Positions 37,492 through 46,995 of a stretch of DNA of 64,000 nt are shown piece after piece (the first letter of the stretch is position 1; each line of letters begins with the position of its first letter). The position numbers and the translations under genes were made by a program. Below the pieces are notes generated by a model, which saw nothing but the letters and a program-made list of their open reading frames with translations, did not search any database and was not told where the DNA came from. The stretch lies in NCBI GenBank assembly GCA_965230755.1, contig CBDDLT010000006.1:16960-80959 (forward strand), in the 5' to 3' direction. Origin of the DNA: DATFJT01 sp965230755 (GTDB taxonomy: Bacteria > Bacteroidota > Bacteroidia > Chitinophagales > Saprospiraceae).

Positions 37492-39881
37492 TAGTACTTC
37501 TTAAAGCCTCGATCGTCATAGTTATTTTATTGGCCTTTTATAAGCTGGTATTAGAAAGGGAGAGCTTTTATGCTGCCAATAGAATGTATCTTCTAGGGAG
37601 TTTGATCCTTGCGATTGCTTTGCCGTTCTTGACTCTACCAAAATTGATCAATAATCAGGGTTTTCTGGAGTCTATGATGATTAAGAAAGAGATGAATGTG
37701 GTCACGGATAATCCAACGAAGGAACCTTCCACTCCGAATATCAAACCCTCTGAAGCTAAACCATTGACTGGCGAAGAAATATATAGCTTGGAACCCATTT
37801 CGACCAAGGAGAAGGGTGAACGTTTGATGGTTGAAGGGGCCAGTTCGACAGCTGAAAAAGTCGAACCATCCTTGGGGAAGACCAAAACATGGATTTTCTA
37901 TATCTATCTTTTTGGAGTAGCCGTGCTCTTGATCAATTTAATTGCACAGATAATTAACCTTCTTTACAAGGTATACCGAACAGATGATAAAATCATAAGT
38001 GATGAGGGAGTGATAGTAAACTTAACTGGAGAAACAGAACCTTGCTCTTTCTTCAAATATATTTTCATCAATCCGGCATCCTACGATTTTGATACCTATG
38101 AGCAAATTCTTGCTCACGAGAAAATACATATTCGCTGTCGACATAGTATGGATCTGCTTTTATCTGAAATAGCGGTTATTTTCCTATGGTTTAATCCATT
38201 CATATGGTTGATGAGAAAGGAAGTCGAGAAAAACTTGGAATATCAGACCGATGACATACTTGTCGGACAGAACAAGGAGCAAAAGCAAAACTATCAGCTC
38301 AATTTGGTTAAAATTGCTTGCTACACTCGTCCGCTGGCAGTTACCACCAATTATAACCAATCTCAGATCAAACAGCGCATTCTAAAAATGAATGGTAAGC
38401 GATCCAACAAATTCAATTACTGGAAGTATGCATTTGTATTGCCACTGTTGTTTCTTTTGGCGCTTGGCTTAAACTCTCCCTTGGAGGCAGAGCCCAATAC
38501 AAAGAATGGCCTAGATTTTATCAGTTCTCAAGAATCTTTGAGTATTAATTCTGATTCAAGTAACGATCCAGTAGAAGATGGCTTGGTATCTGAATCAATG
38601 AAAACTGATGCTTCTGACAATTACTTGGCCAATAAATCCATGAGTGATTTGATTGCAAACTGTAAGGAATTTGAAGAAGCGGTGGCTCGAGGAGATCTCA
38701 ATAAGGTCAAGGAAATTTTGAAAACTCTGGACCCGGATTGCTTGAAGCTAAAGAAAGATGAAGGCAATAACCTGTCATCTTTGAAAAAATTGGTGGATAG
38801 CAAAAAAGAAGAGATGGCCAGCAAGGCTGTCGTCGATACCGATGAAAATTCGAAGTCGACCTGCGCTTTGATTGAAAAAGCGGTAGAGGACAGAAATTAT
38901 AGAGAATTGAGGAGTCTTTTGGCCAGTGAGGACATCAGCTGTCTGAATGATATCTATGGGGAACCTACTCAGGATGTAGCATTAATACAGGGTCTTTTGA
39001 ATTACGGTGCTAGAATGAACATCGATCAAAACAATGTAATTCACATATCGGATATCGGTTTTATCATCGATGTGATCGACTATGAAAAAGAGGACTGTCG
39101 GGATGAAAACTACTTGGATCTAGCGGAAGCAATTATAGCAAAAAACAGGCTTGAGGTCAGAAGAATATTGGCCATGGAAGACTTGAGCTGTCCTTTGAAT
39201 GCCAATGGGGTCACCAATGATTTTCCCTTTATCAAGGAATTGATGAAATACGATCCCTTGATCAGATATGATAATGAGACAACTATAACAATTTATGGTG
39301 TTGGTGTGGATATTGACCTGGATCGTTTCGAAGAAAAATCCAATACCTATGATGGTGAGCTGAAGGAGAAGAATTATTTATCAGAAGAAGAAAGGCGTGC
39401 ATTGCGAGAAATAGAAAATCTATTGCGGGATGGATCAGTCAATGTAAAGGAAGATAATTGCTTGGATTTAATTGCTGCCATAGAAGTTGGGGCCCATGGT
39501 CTTGCCAAGAAAATGCTCAAGAACTTAGGTCCAAACTGCTATCATCGTATTACAGAAACGATAAGTTCGCCGGAGGGTTCGAAATGGTCGAACTCCCATG
39601 TAATAACACCATTAATTGCAGCGGCAAGACAAGGCGATCGGACCATGGCCGATATACTAATCACCTCGTTTAATGCCGATGTCAATTATTCCGGAGACGG
39701 AAAAATTACTCCATTAATGCATGCGGTTGAATCCGGGAATATCGAATTGGTGAAATTACTACTTGAGCGAGGAGCTAATCCCCGAAGCAAGGATGAAGAC
39801 GGCAAAACGGCTTTGGACCGTGCCGAAAAATCAGGAAACGATAAAATTGCTAATTATTTGAAATCAATTCTGGCTGACTAG
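37488..39881 (+). CDS. M56/BlaR1-type sensor protease with ANK-like ectodomain
   Basis: The 797-residue protein has transmembrane segments at ~1-20, ~34-50, ~135-160 and ~312-330. Its M56 zinc-peptidase domain has the HExxH motif H210-E-K-I-H214, with a following FLWFNPFIWLMR segment. The ~470 residues after the last membrane segment are predicted extracytoplasmic. This part holds four modules bracketed by cysteine pairs, C392/C418, C459/C485, C537/C568 and C658/C684, three of them exactly 26 residues apart. At the C-terminus are two or three ankyrin-like repeats (ITPLIAAARQGD, ITPLMHAVESGNIELVKLLLERGANP, GKTALDRAEKSGNDKIANYL). In BlaR1 a beta-lactam-binding domain occupies this place; none is visible here. 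It is coupled to the repressor gene by ATGA overlap and probably cleaves it on sensing an unknown signal. Confidence 0.88.
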   Translation: MIVLLKASIVIVILLAFYKLVLERESFYAANRMYLLGSLILAIALPFLTLPKLINNQGFLESMMIKKEMNVVTDNPTKEPSTPNIKPSEAKPLTGEEIYSLEPISTKEKGERLMVEGASSTAEKVEPSLGKTKTWIFYIYLFGVAVLLINLIAQIINLLYKVYRTDDKIISDEGVIVNLTGETEPCSFFKYIFINPASYDFDTYEQILAHEKIHIRCRHSMDLLLSEIAVIFLWFNPFIWLMRKEVEKNLEYQTDDILVGQNKEQKQNYQLNLVKIACYTRPLAVTTNYNQSQIKQRILKMNGKRSNKFNYWKYAFVLPLLFLLALGLNSPLEAEPNTKNGLDFISSQESLSINSDSSNDPVEDGLVSESMKTDASDNYLANKSMSDLIANCKEFEEAVARGDLNKVKEILKTLDPDCLKLKKDEGNNLSSLKKLVDSKKEEMASKAVVDTDENSKSTCALIEKAVEDRNYRELRSLLASEDISCLNDIYGEPTQDVALIQGLLNYGARMNIDQNNVIHISDIGFIIDVIDYEKEDCRDENYLDLAEAIIAKNRLEVRRILAMEDLSCPLNANGVTNDFPFIKELMKYDPLIRYDNETTITIYGVGVDIDLDRFEEKSNTYDGELKEKNYLSEEERRALREIENLLRDGSVNVKEDNCLDLIAAIEVGAHGLAKKMLKNLGPNCYHRITETISSPEGSKWSNSHVITPLIAAARQGDRTMADILITSFNADVNYSGDGKITPLMHAVESGNIELVKLLLERGANPRSKDEDGKTALDRAEKSGNDKIANYLKSILAD

Positions 39882-39913
39882 GAGCCAATTAAATACTTGA
39901 AAATTTAGTCATT

Positions 39914-41707
39914 ATGAAACACGGAATCAAGATTCTGCTAGCCATTGCTTTGTCCATTGGTTACCATATTCTCCAGAGTCAGAACTCGGAAAGTAAAATT
40001 CAACCACAGTCATTGGCTCAATTTACACAAGATGTAATACTTCTGGATGGAGTCCAAAATGGGCTGGATACTATGGAAAAATATAGGGAGTCTGATAAAT
40101 TCTATCTCGACGATTTTGAGTTTTTCTATATAGGGCAGGCTATGTTTCGACAAGGTAGAATTGAAGAGGCCATTCAGTACATGAACTCCATTGGATCGTA
40201 TTTCTCGCCCTTGAAGAAGTCTTTTACCCAGGCCCTTTTTGTGCGATTGATCGAGTCAGGGGTAGGGGAGGCCGAGAAATGGTTAAAACAACATCGCTAT
40301 GACAACGAGTACAAGATTGTGGAAAGGGAATTGGATATAGCAACCACTTCTCTTCTAAGGGCAAGTCGTATGGATGAACTCAAGATTCTCAATGCGGTAT
40401 ACCTGCAGGAGTTTCCGGATAACACCGAAGCACATCATCAAATGGCAGAGGTCTATCTCAAAGAGGGGAATGAGAAATTGGCTCTCCAATACTTGAGAAC
40501 GGGCGTAGCAGAACAGGATTACATCTCTTTCGCCCGACTTGCTTCAAGTCCATTATCGATTTATATTCCTACGGTTTTACCCATGGATACAACAAGGCTT
40601 TTCAGGGCAACGGGTGATTTGGAGCAAGATACCGCATGGTTATTTGTCCAAGGTGGACCAATGCCCGATATAAGTGCTTATCATCCACGGCCACTTGATT
40701 TATTGCCTCGAAATGAAGCTCTTTTGAAGATTGATGTGTTGCAGTCGCAAATGATCAATCCCACCATTCTCTCATCGAAGCAATCATTGACTAGGGAACA
40801 AAATCTATTCGAACATGAGCGCAGCGCAGAAATGCTTAACCGCACGATAAAATACCTCAAAGACAGGGGGAAAACAGTGTTTGTCATCGCTCATTCTTAC
40901 GGTGCTTATATAGCTTATGAATATTTGTATTCTAAGCCTGGGCTTTACGATAAACTCATCGTGATGGGTGCTGATTTGGATGAAGATTTACGTAATTACG
41001 AAGACAATGAAGATGGCAGTAGAAAATTTATTCGCTTCAGGGATGGCCTTACCCCTTACGAGCATAACTTTTGGGGTAATTTTCCTTTGGTATCCATTCT
41101 AAAAGACAAGCTGCAGCAAATATTTACCAATACGGGCAACTTGGTTCAGTATCACGGTATGCGCAGAATGACAGATTTTTTACAAAGCAAAGACCTAAGT
41201 CGAGTTGTATTTATTCATGCTCGATTTGACGAGGCCAATGCTCGAACATCATCATCTGATATAGCATTTTGGCGAGATCATGGAGCTAGTGTTTTAGAAT
41301 CATTTGGAGACCACCACAGTATGCTTCGACCCGAGTACATGGCCAATATATATGGGCATTTAGTAAATGGGGAACCCTTGAGAAAATCTATAGCTTCTAC
41401 CTTGGCTGAGGCGATTGAATCCAAGAATTTAAATGATGCTCTCAATAAAGTAGATGAATGTAAAAACTCTGATAAATATCATTCTTTATCAGAGTCTGAA
41501 TTGAATGTTTTGGGGTATCAATTGATCAATTCTGGTCAGCTCGACGAAGCCATCCAAATCTTTGAGTTGAACGCCGCCTCCTTTCCAGATTCTTGGAATG
41601 CCTTTGATAGTCTGGCGGAAGCTCATCTTTACAAAGGGAACAAGGCTTTATCTGACCAGTATTATAGAAAGTCCCTCAGTATTCATCCGGGTAACATTTT
41701 GCGATAA
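39914..41707 (+). CDS. TPR-alpha/beta hydrolase-TPR protein
   Basis: The 597-residue protein has a probable signal sequence (~1-24). Tetratricopeptide-like repeats occupy ~30-215 (EFFYIGQAMFRQGRIEEAI, HHQMAEVYLKEGNEKLALQYL). A lipase-like alpha/beta hydrolase domain covers ~230-490. Its nucleophile elbow is VIAHSYGAYIAYEYL with S328; the candidate acid is in HARFDEANA, and the candidate His (H467/H468) in GDHHSMLR. A C-terminal TPR segment follows (LDEAIQIFELNAASFPDSWNAF, AEAHLYKGNKALSDQYYRKSL). Such sandwiches resemble esterases and acyltransferases exported by bacteria. It begins 33 bp after the M56 gene, on the same strand, so it may be under the BlaI-type control. Substrate unknown. Confidence 0.75.
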   Translation: MKHGIKILLAIALSIGYHILQSQNSESKIQPQSLAQFTQDVILLDGVQNGLDTMEKYRESDKFYLDDFEFFYIGQAMFRQGRIEEAIQYMNSIGSYFSPLKKSFTQALFVRLIESGVGEAEKWLKQHRYDNEYKIVERELDIATTSLLRASRMDELKILNAVYLQEFPDNTEAHHQMAEVYLKEGNEKLALQYLRTGVAEQDYISFARLASSPLSIYIPTVLPMDTTRLFRATGDLEQDTAWLFVQGGPMPDISAYHPRPLDLLPRNEALLKIDVLQSQMINPTILSSKQSLTREQNLFEHERSAEMLNRTIKYLKDRGKTVFVIAHSYGAYIAYEYLYSKPGLYDKLIVMGADLDEDLRNYEDNEDGSRKFIRFRDGLTPYEHNFWGNFPLVSILKDKLQQIFTNTGNLVQYHGMRRMTDFLQSKDLSRVVFIHARFDEANARTSSSDIAFWRDHGASVLESFGDHHSMLRPEYMANIYGHLVNGEPLRKSIASTLAEAIESKNLNDALNKVDECKNSDKYHSLSESELNVLGYQLINSGQLDEAIQIFELNAASFPDSWNAFDSLAEAHLYKGNKALSDQYYRKSLSIHPGNILR

Positions 41708-41801
41708 AGGCACTCCGATAGATGAAATATAGCGCTTGGTCTAAATTCATACCTCGATAATAATTAATAATCACAACTTATAGATCTTCAATATCATTAC
41801 T

Positions 41802-44234
41802 ATGAAAACATTACTTTCTCTAACGTTTCTTTTAGCTTCTTTTCTAGGGTATTCTCAGTCCGGTCAGATGATCACAGGGACAATAGTCGACGATGAAAAT
41901 ATGGCGATTGACTTGGCCTTGATATCTGTTCAGTCCATGTCTGACTCTGCCATCATCAAAGCTGAATACTCGGATATCGATGGTGCCTTTCAGTTGACCA
42001 ATATTCTGAGTGGAGATTACCTACTTGAAGTGCGGTATTTAGGATACGGAAATTATACTCAAACGATCAATGTGCAAGATGAAGATTTGGATTTGGGTAC
42101 GATAAAGCTTAGTCCTGCAGTGGAAAACCTGGGGGAAGTTACGGTAACAGCTAAGGTTCCATTCATAGAGCGGGAAATAGATCGGGTGATCATCAATCCT
42201 GATGCCTTGATTTCTTCTGCTGGAAATAATGCCTTAGAAGTATTGGAAAAAGCGCCTGGTGTAGCGGTTCAGAGTGATGGATCTATTACACTAAAAGGTA
42301 GGTCTGGTGTGGCCATTTATATCAATAATAAACCCTCTTATCTTTCGGGAACTGAGTTGGAGAGTTACTTGCGGTCATTGCCTGCAGGTTCGATCAGACG
42401 AATTGAAATTATGGTCAATCCACCGGCGAGATTTGAAGCAGCAGGAAACTCCGGAGTCATTAATATTGTGATGAAAAGGGATAAGAGGTCCGGTTTATTC
42501 GGGAATGTAAATGTAGGATATAGGCAAGGAAGGTATGCCAGTAGTAATAACAGTCTAAATCTTAATTTCAATCACAAGAAGTTAAGTTTATATGTAAACA
42601 ACTACACTGGGTTTTACAAGTTCTATCAGGATTTGTACATCAATCGCTACTACTTGAATGATCAGAGAGCATTGACTTCTGCTTTTTCGCAGAACTCTTA
42701 CAACTACAGTGATGGAGAGTATATCAACACCAAAATAGGAGCGGATTATTACCTTTCGGATCGAACAACTTTCGGAATTTCCTACAAATACAATCACAGC
42801 CCTTCCGGGAGGGATACGGATAATACCGCAATTGTTTCTGATGCCCAAGATGTAAAGCTTCAATGGGTCGTTGCCGACAACATTCAGAACAATGATTTTG
42901 ATCATCAAGTGTACAACGCCTACATAAGCTATAATCTCGATACTACCGGCAGTCAAATTTCTATGGATGCAGACTATGTGAGTTATACAACGGGTAGCAA
43001 ACAGACTTTTAAAAATTTCATCTATAATCAAGCCGATGAATTGGATTTTGCAGATCAAATCAATGGCGATATTCCCAGTACCATTGATATATATGCAGCT
43101 AAGACCGATTTTACAACACCAATGGGAAAAGCCGGGCGTTTCGAATCCGGGTTGAAATTTGCTCAGACGAAAACAGATAATGAAGCCATTTATTCGACAA
43201 CCATAGGCGGGGTAACAACACCTGATTATGACTTGAGCAATCGATTTTTGTATGACGAAAACATATACTCTGCCTATGTCAATTATTCGACTTCTTTTGG
43301 CCCATTGCAGGTTCAGACAGGACTGAGGGGGGAGCTTACCAGTCTGGAAGGCAACCAACTGGGAAATGTAGAGAAACCAGATACTTCCTTCACCAGAAAT
43401 TATGAAAACCTATTTCCAACAGTGTATTTGAGTTGGAAAGTAGATACTTCAGGAGTCCATCTTCTGTCATTTAGTTATGGTCGTAGAATCAATCGTCCTT
43501 ACTTTATGCAGTTAAACCCATTTATTAGTCCGCTGGATAAGTTCACTTTTTACTCTGGCAACCCCGATTTACTTCCAACATTTTCGAATAATTATTCTTT
43601 GACACATACTTGGAAGAATCAGATTAGTACCACCTTAGAACATTCCAAAACAACGGACGGAATCAATGAAACTCTGGAAATTCGGGATGAAATATATTAT
43701 AGCCGACCGGGCAATATTGCTACGGAAGAGTCCTATTCCTTAGCCATGAGTGGTTCATTCAATATCAAGGAGTGGTACTCTGTAAATGCTTATGCGGAAT
43801 GGGGTTATCTTAAATACGATAGTCCATTGTATACCGAACAACTGTCTTCTAGCGGAGATTATCAATATTTCTCGTTGAACAACAGCTTCCGTTTAGCTAA
43901 AGGATGGAAATTCGATGTTGGCGGTAATTTTCAGTCCGATCTAGTGTATGCGCAGCTCTTGATCAAAAGTTATGGTCAAGTGAATTTAGGCGTTCAGAAA
44001 TCGGTATTGGATGGGAAAGGGAACGTTAAAGTAGCGCTGGATGATCTATTCTTTACCAGAAGAGGCGATGGTATCATTAATAATTTGAGATTGACTGATG
44101 CGGATTGGAACAGTACTCGGGATACGAGGAGAGTGTCATGTTCTTTTTCTTATAAATTCGGTCAGTCACAGACCAATAGAAAGAGAAGAAATAGCTCTGG
44201 GTCAGATAGTGAACAGCGTCGAATGAGTAGCTAA
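41802..44234 (+). CDS. Outer-membrane beta-barrel receptor (CarboxypepD_reg/plug)
   Basis: The 810-residue protein has a signal peptide (~1-18). The CarboxypepD_reg-like domain (~23-105) has IVDDENMAIDLALISV and DIDGAFQLTNI. A short plug-like region (~130-225) has LEKAPGVAVQSDGSITLKGR and GNSGVINIVMKRD. An outer-membrane barrel of the OMP_b-brl_3 type (PF14905) follows, with VYLSWKVDTSGVHLLSFSYG and aromatic-rich strands. The C-terminal end is basic/serine (RKRRNSSGSDSE). Members of this family are TonB-receptor-like but usually lack a clear TonB box. It is 94 bp downstream of the hydrolase gene, and may share its transcript or have its own promoter. A bidirectional terminator follows. Confidence 0.85.
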   Translation: MKTLLSLTFLLASFLGYSQSGQMITGTIVDDENMAIDLALISVQSMSDSAIIKAEYSDIDGAFQLTNILSGDYLLEVRYLGYGNYTQTINVQDEDLDLGTIKLSPAVENLGEVTVTAKVPFIEREIDRVIINPDALISSAGNNALEVLEKAPGVAVQSDGSITLKGRSGVAIYINNKPSYLSGTELESYLRSLPAGSIRRIEIMVNPPARFEAAGNSGVINIVMKRDKRSGLFGNVNVGYRQGRYASSNNSLNLNFNHKKLSLYVNNYTGFYKFYQDLYINRYYLNDQRALTSAFSQNSYNYSDGEYINTKIGADYYLSDRTTFGISYKYNHSPSGRDTDNTAIVSDAQDVKLQWVVADNIQNNDFDHQVYNAYISYNLDTTGSQISMDADYVSYTTGSKQTFKNFIYNQADELDFADQINGDIPSTIDIYAAKTDFTTPMGKAGRFESGLKFAQTKTDNEAIYSTTIGGVTTPDYDLSNRFLYDENIYSAYVNYSTSFGPLQVQTGLRGELTSLEGNQLGNVEKPDTSFTRNYENLFPTVYLSWKVDTSGVHLLSFSYGRRINRPYFMQLNPFISPLDKFTFYSGNPDLLPTFSNNYSLTHTWKNQISTTLEHSKTTDGINETLEIRDEIYYSRPGNIATEESYSLAMSGSFNIKEWYSVNAYAEWGYLKYDSPLYTEQLSSSGDYQYFSLNNSFRLAKGWKFDVGGNFQSDLVYAQLLIKSYGQVNLGVQKSVLDGKGNVKVALDDLFFTRRGDGIINNLRLTDADWNSTRDTRRVSCSFSYKFGQSQTNRKRRNSSGSDSEQRRMSS

Positions 44235-44252
44235 GTAGAATGAATTGAAATA

Positions 44253-44276
44253 AAAGGGGGTATCGATTCCCCCTTT
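44253..44276. terminator. Bidirectional terminator
   Basis: The stem AAAGGGGG/CCCCCTTT with an 8-base loop (TATCGATT) sits between convergent genes. Flanking A/T tracts on both sides permit termination in either direction. Position fits the ends of the outer-membrane receptor gene (+) and the YciI gene (-). Confidence 0.75.
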
Positions 44277-44293
44277 AGCTTTTTGGTTAGAGA

Positions 44294-44650
44294 TTAATTA
44301 ATGCCTTCGACCCTTTTGACGGGTCTTACTTCCATCCTCCAAATACCTTCTTCAAAACGAGGATCTGCCTTCGCTATTTCTATGGCTTCATCGAGATCCT
44401 TGGCCAAGAGATGATAATAACCGGAAATGACTTCTTTGGTCTCGTTATATGGGCCGTCAATGATCTTACCATTTTGAAACGATAGCATCCTTCCTTCCAT
44501 TTCAAGGGGTTGAGCCGACTTCATTCTTCCCTCTTCGGAAAGCCTTCTGATGTATTGCCCAATTTTCTCAATATGATTCTGAAGTTGCTCGGGAGATAAA
44601 TTGGCTTTGGGCTCTTCTTCACTTCTAATGAATAACATAAATTCTTTCAT
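44294..44650 (-). CDS. YciI/DGPF-domain protein
   Basis: The 118-residue protein belongs to the YCII-related family (PF03795). The DGPF signature is present as DGPYNETKEVISGYYHLLA, following MKEFMLFIRSEEEPK at the start. DGPF proteins commonly accompany ECF sigma factors with C-terminal TPR-like domains (ECF42 type), and the upstream gene here is exactly such a sigma factor (44 bp away). The biochemical activity of these proteins is not established. The gene is probably co-transcribed with the sigma factor; the terminator lies just downstream. Confidence 0.85.
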   Translation of the reverse strand: MKEFMLFIRSEEEPKANLSPEQLQNHIEKIGQYIRRLSEEGRMKSAQPLEMEGRMLSFQNGKIIDGPYNETKEVISGYYHLLAKDLDEAIEIAKADPRFEEGIWRMEVRPVKRVEGIN

Positions 44651-44694
44651 AATTGTATTTTTAAATTAATCTGATGCTCCTAATACAATTGAGA

Positions 44695-45957
44695 TTATGA
44701 AATAGGGACAAGCTCGATTAATTTTTTTTTCAATAATTTGATATCTCTCTCATTTTGGGTCAGTGATATGGCTTTTTTCAAGTGCTCAATCGCCATAGAA
44801 ATATCATTTTTGTCCTTGTACAGTGCAGCCAAAGTCGAATGAAAAAGATAGTGACTACCTATTGCTGAGATCGAATCTATTTTGTGTAATTCTTCAATGG
44901 CACTCTCAATTCCCTCTACTTTGGCTAGAGCTACAGACCTGTTCATTCGAATAGTAGGTGAATCCTCAATCAGAAGAAGGGTGTTGTACAGAGAGAGTAT
45001 TTCATCCCAGTTTGTTTCTTGGTATGTTGGAGCTATACAATGCTGGGCTGAGATAGCAGCTAAAATCAGGTATCTTGTTATCGAACTGGTTTCTGTGGCC
45101 TTGTGAAGATAGTGTATGCCATTATTGATCAAATCCCGGTCCCATTTTCTGCGGTCTTGTTTTTCCATTTCCACAATAGAGCCCTCATCATCCATTCTCG
45201 CTTCGAATCTCGATGCATTTAAATGCATTAGGGCCAACAAGGAATATGAATCTGTTTTTTCGCTAATCGCATCGCTAGAAAGTAGAATCTTGGTCAAACG
45301 AATCGCTTCAAGACATAGATCAAAGCGAACGACATGATTCTTTTGAGAAGGGCTATAGCCCTCATTAAATAAGAGGTAAATCGTCTTTAAGACTATCGGT
45401 ACTTCTGCATTGACATCTTTAGGTAATTCGAAAGAGATATTGTTTTTACGAAGTTGGCTCCGACCTCTGACCAGTCGTTTGTTGATGGTTTCATTGCTAG
45501 TAAAAAAAGCACTGGCTATTTCTGAGATACTGAATCCACAAAGTATTTTTAGGATGAGACTAATTTGAGTGTTTTCCGAGATAGAAGGGTGGCAGCAGGC
45601 GAACATCATTTTCAGTTGATCATCCTGTATCATTTCTTCAGAAAAGTTAAACTGTTCCATCTCTTCAGACTTTCCAGTCATTGCCTTTTCGTACCGCCAC
45701 TGATACTCCCTTCTTCTTAGTTTGTTGATCGCCAAATTTTTTGCCGTTGTATATAGCCAAGCCTGAGGGTTTTCAGGAAGTCCATTCTGTTGCCAATTTT
45801 CCACTGCTTTGAGCAGTGTTTCTTGGACAATATCTTCTGCCGATTCAACATGATCTACTCCTAAGTATCTTGTAATAACTGATACTATTCGACCATATTC
45901 ATTTCTAAAAAAATGTTCAGAAAGTTGAGTCCCAACTGTTTTCTCAGTTTCTTTCAT
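44695..45957 (-). CDS. ECF sigma factor with long TPR-like C-terminus
   Basis: The 420-residue protein is about twice the length of a classical ECF sigma factor. Region 2 shows YGRIVSVITRYLGVDHVESAEDIVQETLLKA and AWLYTTAKNLAINKLRR; region 4 shows ISLILKILCGFSISEIASAFF, TSNETINKRLVRGR. The C-terminal ~200 residues carry a DUF6596/TPR-like extension (YLLFNEGYSPSQ, DLCLEAIRLTKILL, ALAKVEGIESAIEEL). This is the ECF42-type architecture, in which the extension replaces the anti-sigma factor in controlling activity. It lies upstream of the DGPF gene, as expected. The signal is unknown. Start ATG at 45957. Confidence 0.9.
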   Translation of the reverse strand: MKETEKTVGTQLSEHFFRNEYGRIVSVITRYLGVDHVESAEDIVQETLLKAVENWQQNGLPENPQAWLYTTAKNLAINKLRRREYQWRYEKAMTGKSEEMEQFNFSEEMIQDDQLKMMFACCHPSISENTQISLILKILCGFSISEIASAFFTSNETINKRLVRGRSQLRKNNISFELPKDVNAEVPIVLKTIYLLFNEGYSPSQKNHVVRFDLCLEAIRLTKILLSSDAISEKTDSYSLLALMHLNASRFEARMDDEGSIVEMEKQDRRKWDRDLINNGIHYLHKATETSSITRYLILAAISAQHCIAPTYQETNWDEILSLYNTLLLIEDSPTIRMNRSVALAKVEGIESAIEELHKIDSISAIGSHYLFHSTLAALYKDKNDISMAIEHLKKAISLTQNERDIKLLKKKLIELVPIS

Positions 45958-46102
45958 CTATGCAAGAATAGAAATATCTTTTTCAAGATGAAAGGATTAG
46001 AGCTGATTTAAGAATATTCAAGTAATGCATCAATGAAAAAGCACATTTATACGACGAATTTAGACTTTGATTGTATTAATTTCTTGATGCCTAATGTTAA
46101 TT

Positions 46103-46987
46103 TTAAGGTTTCCTATAATTAGGAAACGGAATATAAGTGTCATCCCCAGGTACTTTTGGAAAGTTCTTATCGATCCAGTCTTCTTTGGCCTTTTTCAACC
46201 TTTCCTTACTATGTGAAACAAAATTCCATAGCAAGTAACGCTCTTCCGGCAAGCCTTGACCTCCGAATAGTAGTATTTGGGTGTCCTTGTCCAAGCAGAA
46301 TTCGCATTCATCATCTGTTTTACTAATAAGCATTTGCCCAGCCCTAACTTCTTGGTCTTGGCTTGTAATAGAACCTTTTACAATGACAAAAGCGACATCC
46401 CCTTGAATTTGACCTCGGAGATCCAGGGTAGTCTCCTGTTTAGCCTGAATATCAACCATAAAAAGGGGGGAGTATCCTTGTAGTGGTGCTGATTTTCCAA
46501 AAGCATTTCCTGCTACTAGTTTGAAGCTTAAGGCATCCGACTCCCATTGCGGAAGATCTGAAAGGGGATAATAGTCGAATTGGGGTTCCATTTCTTCTTT
46601 GTCTTTGGGTAAAGCCACCCATATTTGATATCCGTGCATCTGGAATTCCCTCGGTCCTCTATTTCTTTGAGGTGTCCTTTCTGTATGAGTTACACCTTTT
46701 CCGGAAGTCATAAATCCCACATCCCCCGGAGAAATGATTTGCACACTTCCCGTGCTATCTCGATGTTCCATTTCTCCTTCGAAAAGATAGGTCAGGGTGC
46801 TTAGGCCAATATGTGGGTGTTGATCAACATCAATATACCTTCCGTTTCCAATTGTCGCCGGTCCCATGTGATCAATAAAGGTAAAGGGTCCCACCTGTCT
46901 TTTCTTCCGGAACGGCAGCAGCCTACCAATAATGAAATTTCCTAACTCGGTTTGCCTTTCGTCTACAATGAGTTTATTATTGGCCAT
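46103..46987 (-). CDS. Pirin family protein
   Basis: The 294-residue bicupin protein carries the pirin metal site: H57 and H59 in DQHPHIGLSTLTYLFEGE, then H101 and E103 in KGVTHTER. These are the expected positions for iron binding. The pirin C-terminal domain is also present (GYSPLFMVDIQ, AGQMLISKTDD). Many bacterial pirins have quercetinase activity or redox-sensing roles; which applies here is not determinable. It is preceded by a LysE-family gene 9 bp upstream, both on the minus strand. Confidence 0.93.
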   Translation of the reverse strand: MANNKLIVDERQTELGNFIIGRLLPFRKKRQVGPFTFIDHMGPATIGNGRYIDVDQHPHIGLSTLTYLFEGEMEHRDSTGSVQIISPGDVGFMTSGKGVTHTERTPQRNRGPREFQMHGYQIWVALPKDKEEMEPQFDYYPLSDLPQWESDALSFKLVAGNAFGKSAPLQGYSPLFMVDIQAKQETTLDLRGQIQGDVAFVIVKGSITSQDQEVRAGQMLISKTDDECEFCLDKDTQILLFGGQGLPEERYLLWNFVSHSKERLKKAKEDWIDKNFPKVPGDDTYIPFPNYRKP

Positions 46988-46995
46988 GATATGCT

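Noticed and set aside
42588..43358. 256-codon open frame opposite the outer-membrane receptor gene
   Set aside because: It is antisense to a strongly coding frame, has Ile/Cys-rich antisense-type composition, and no family pattern.
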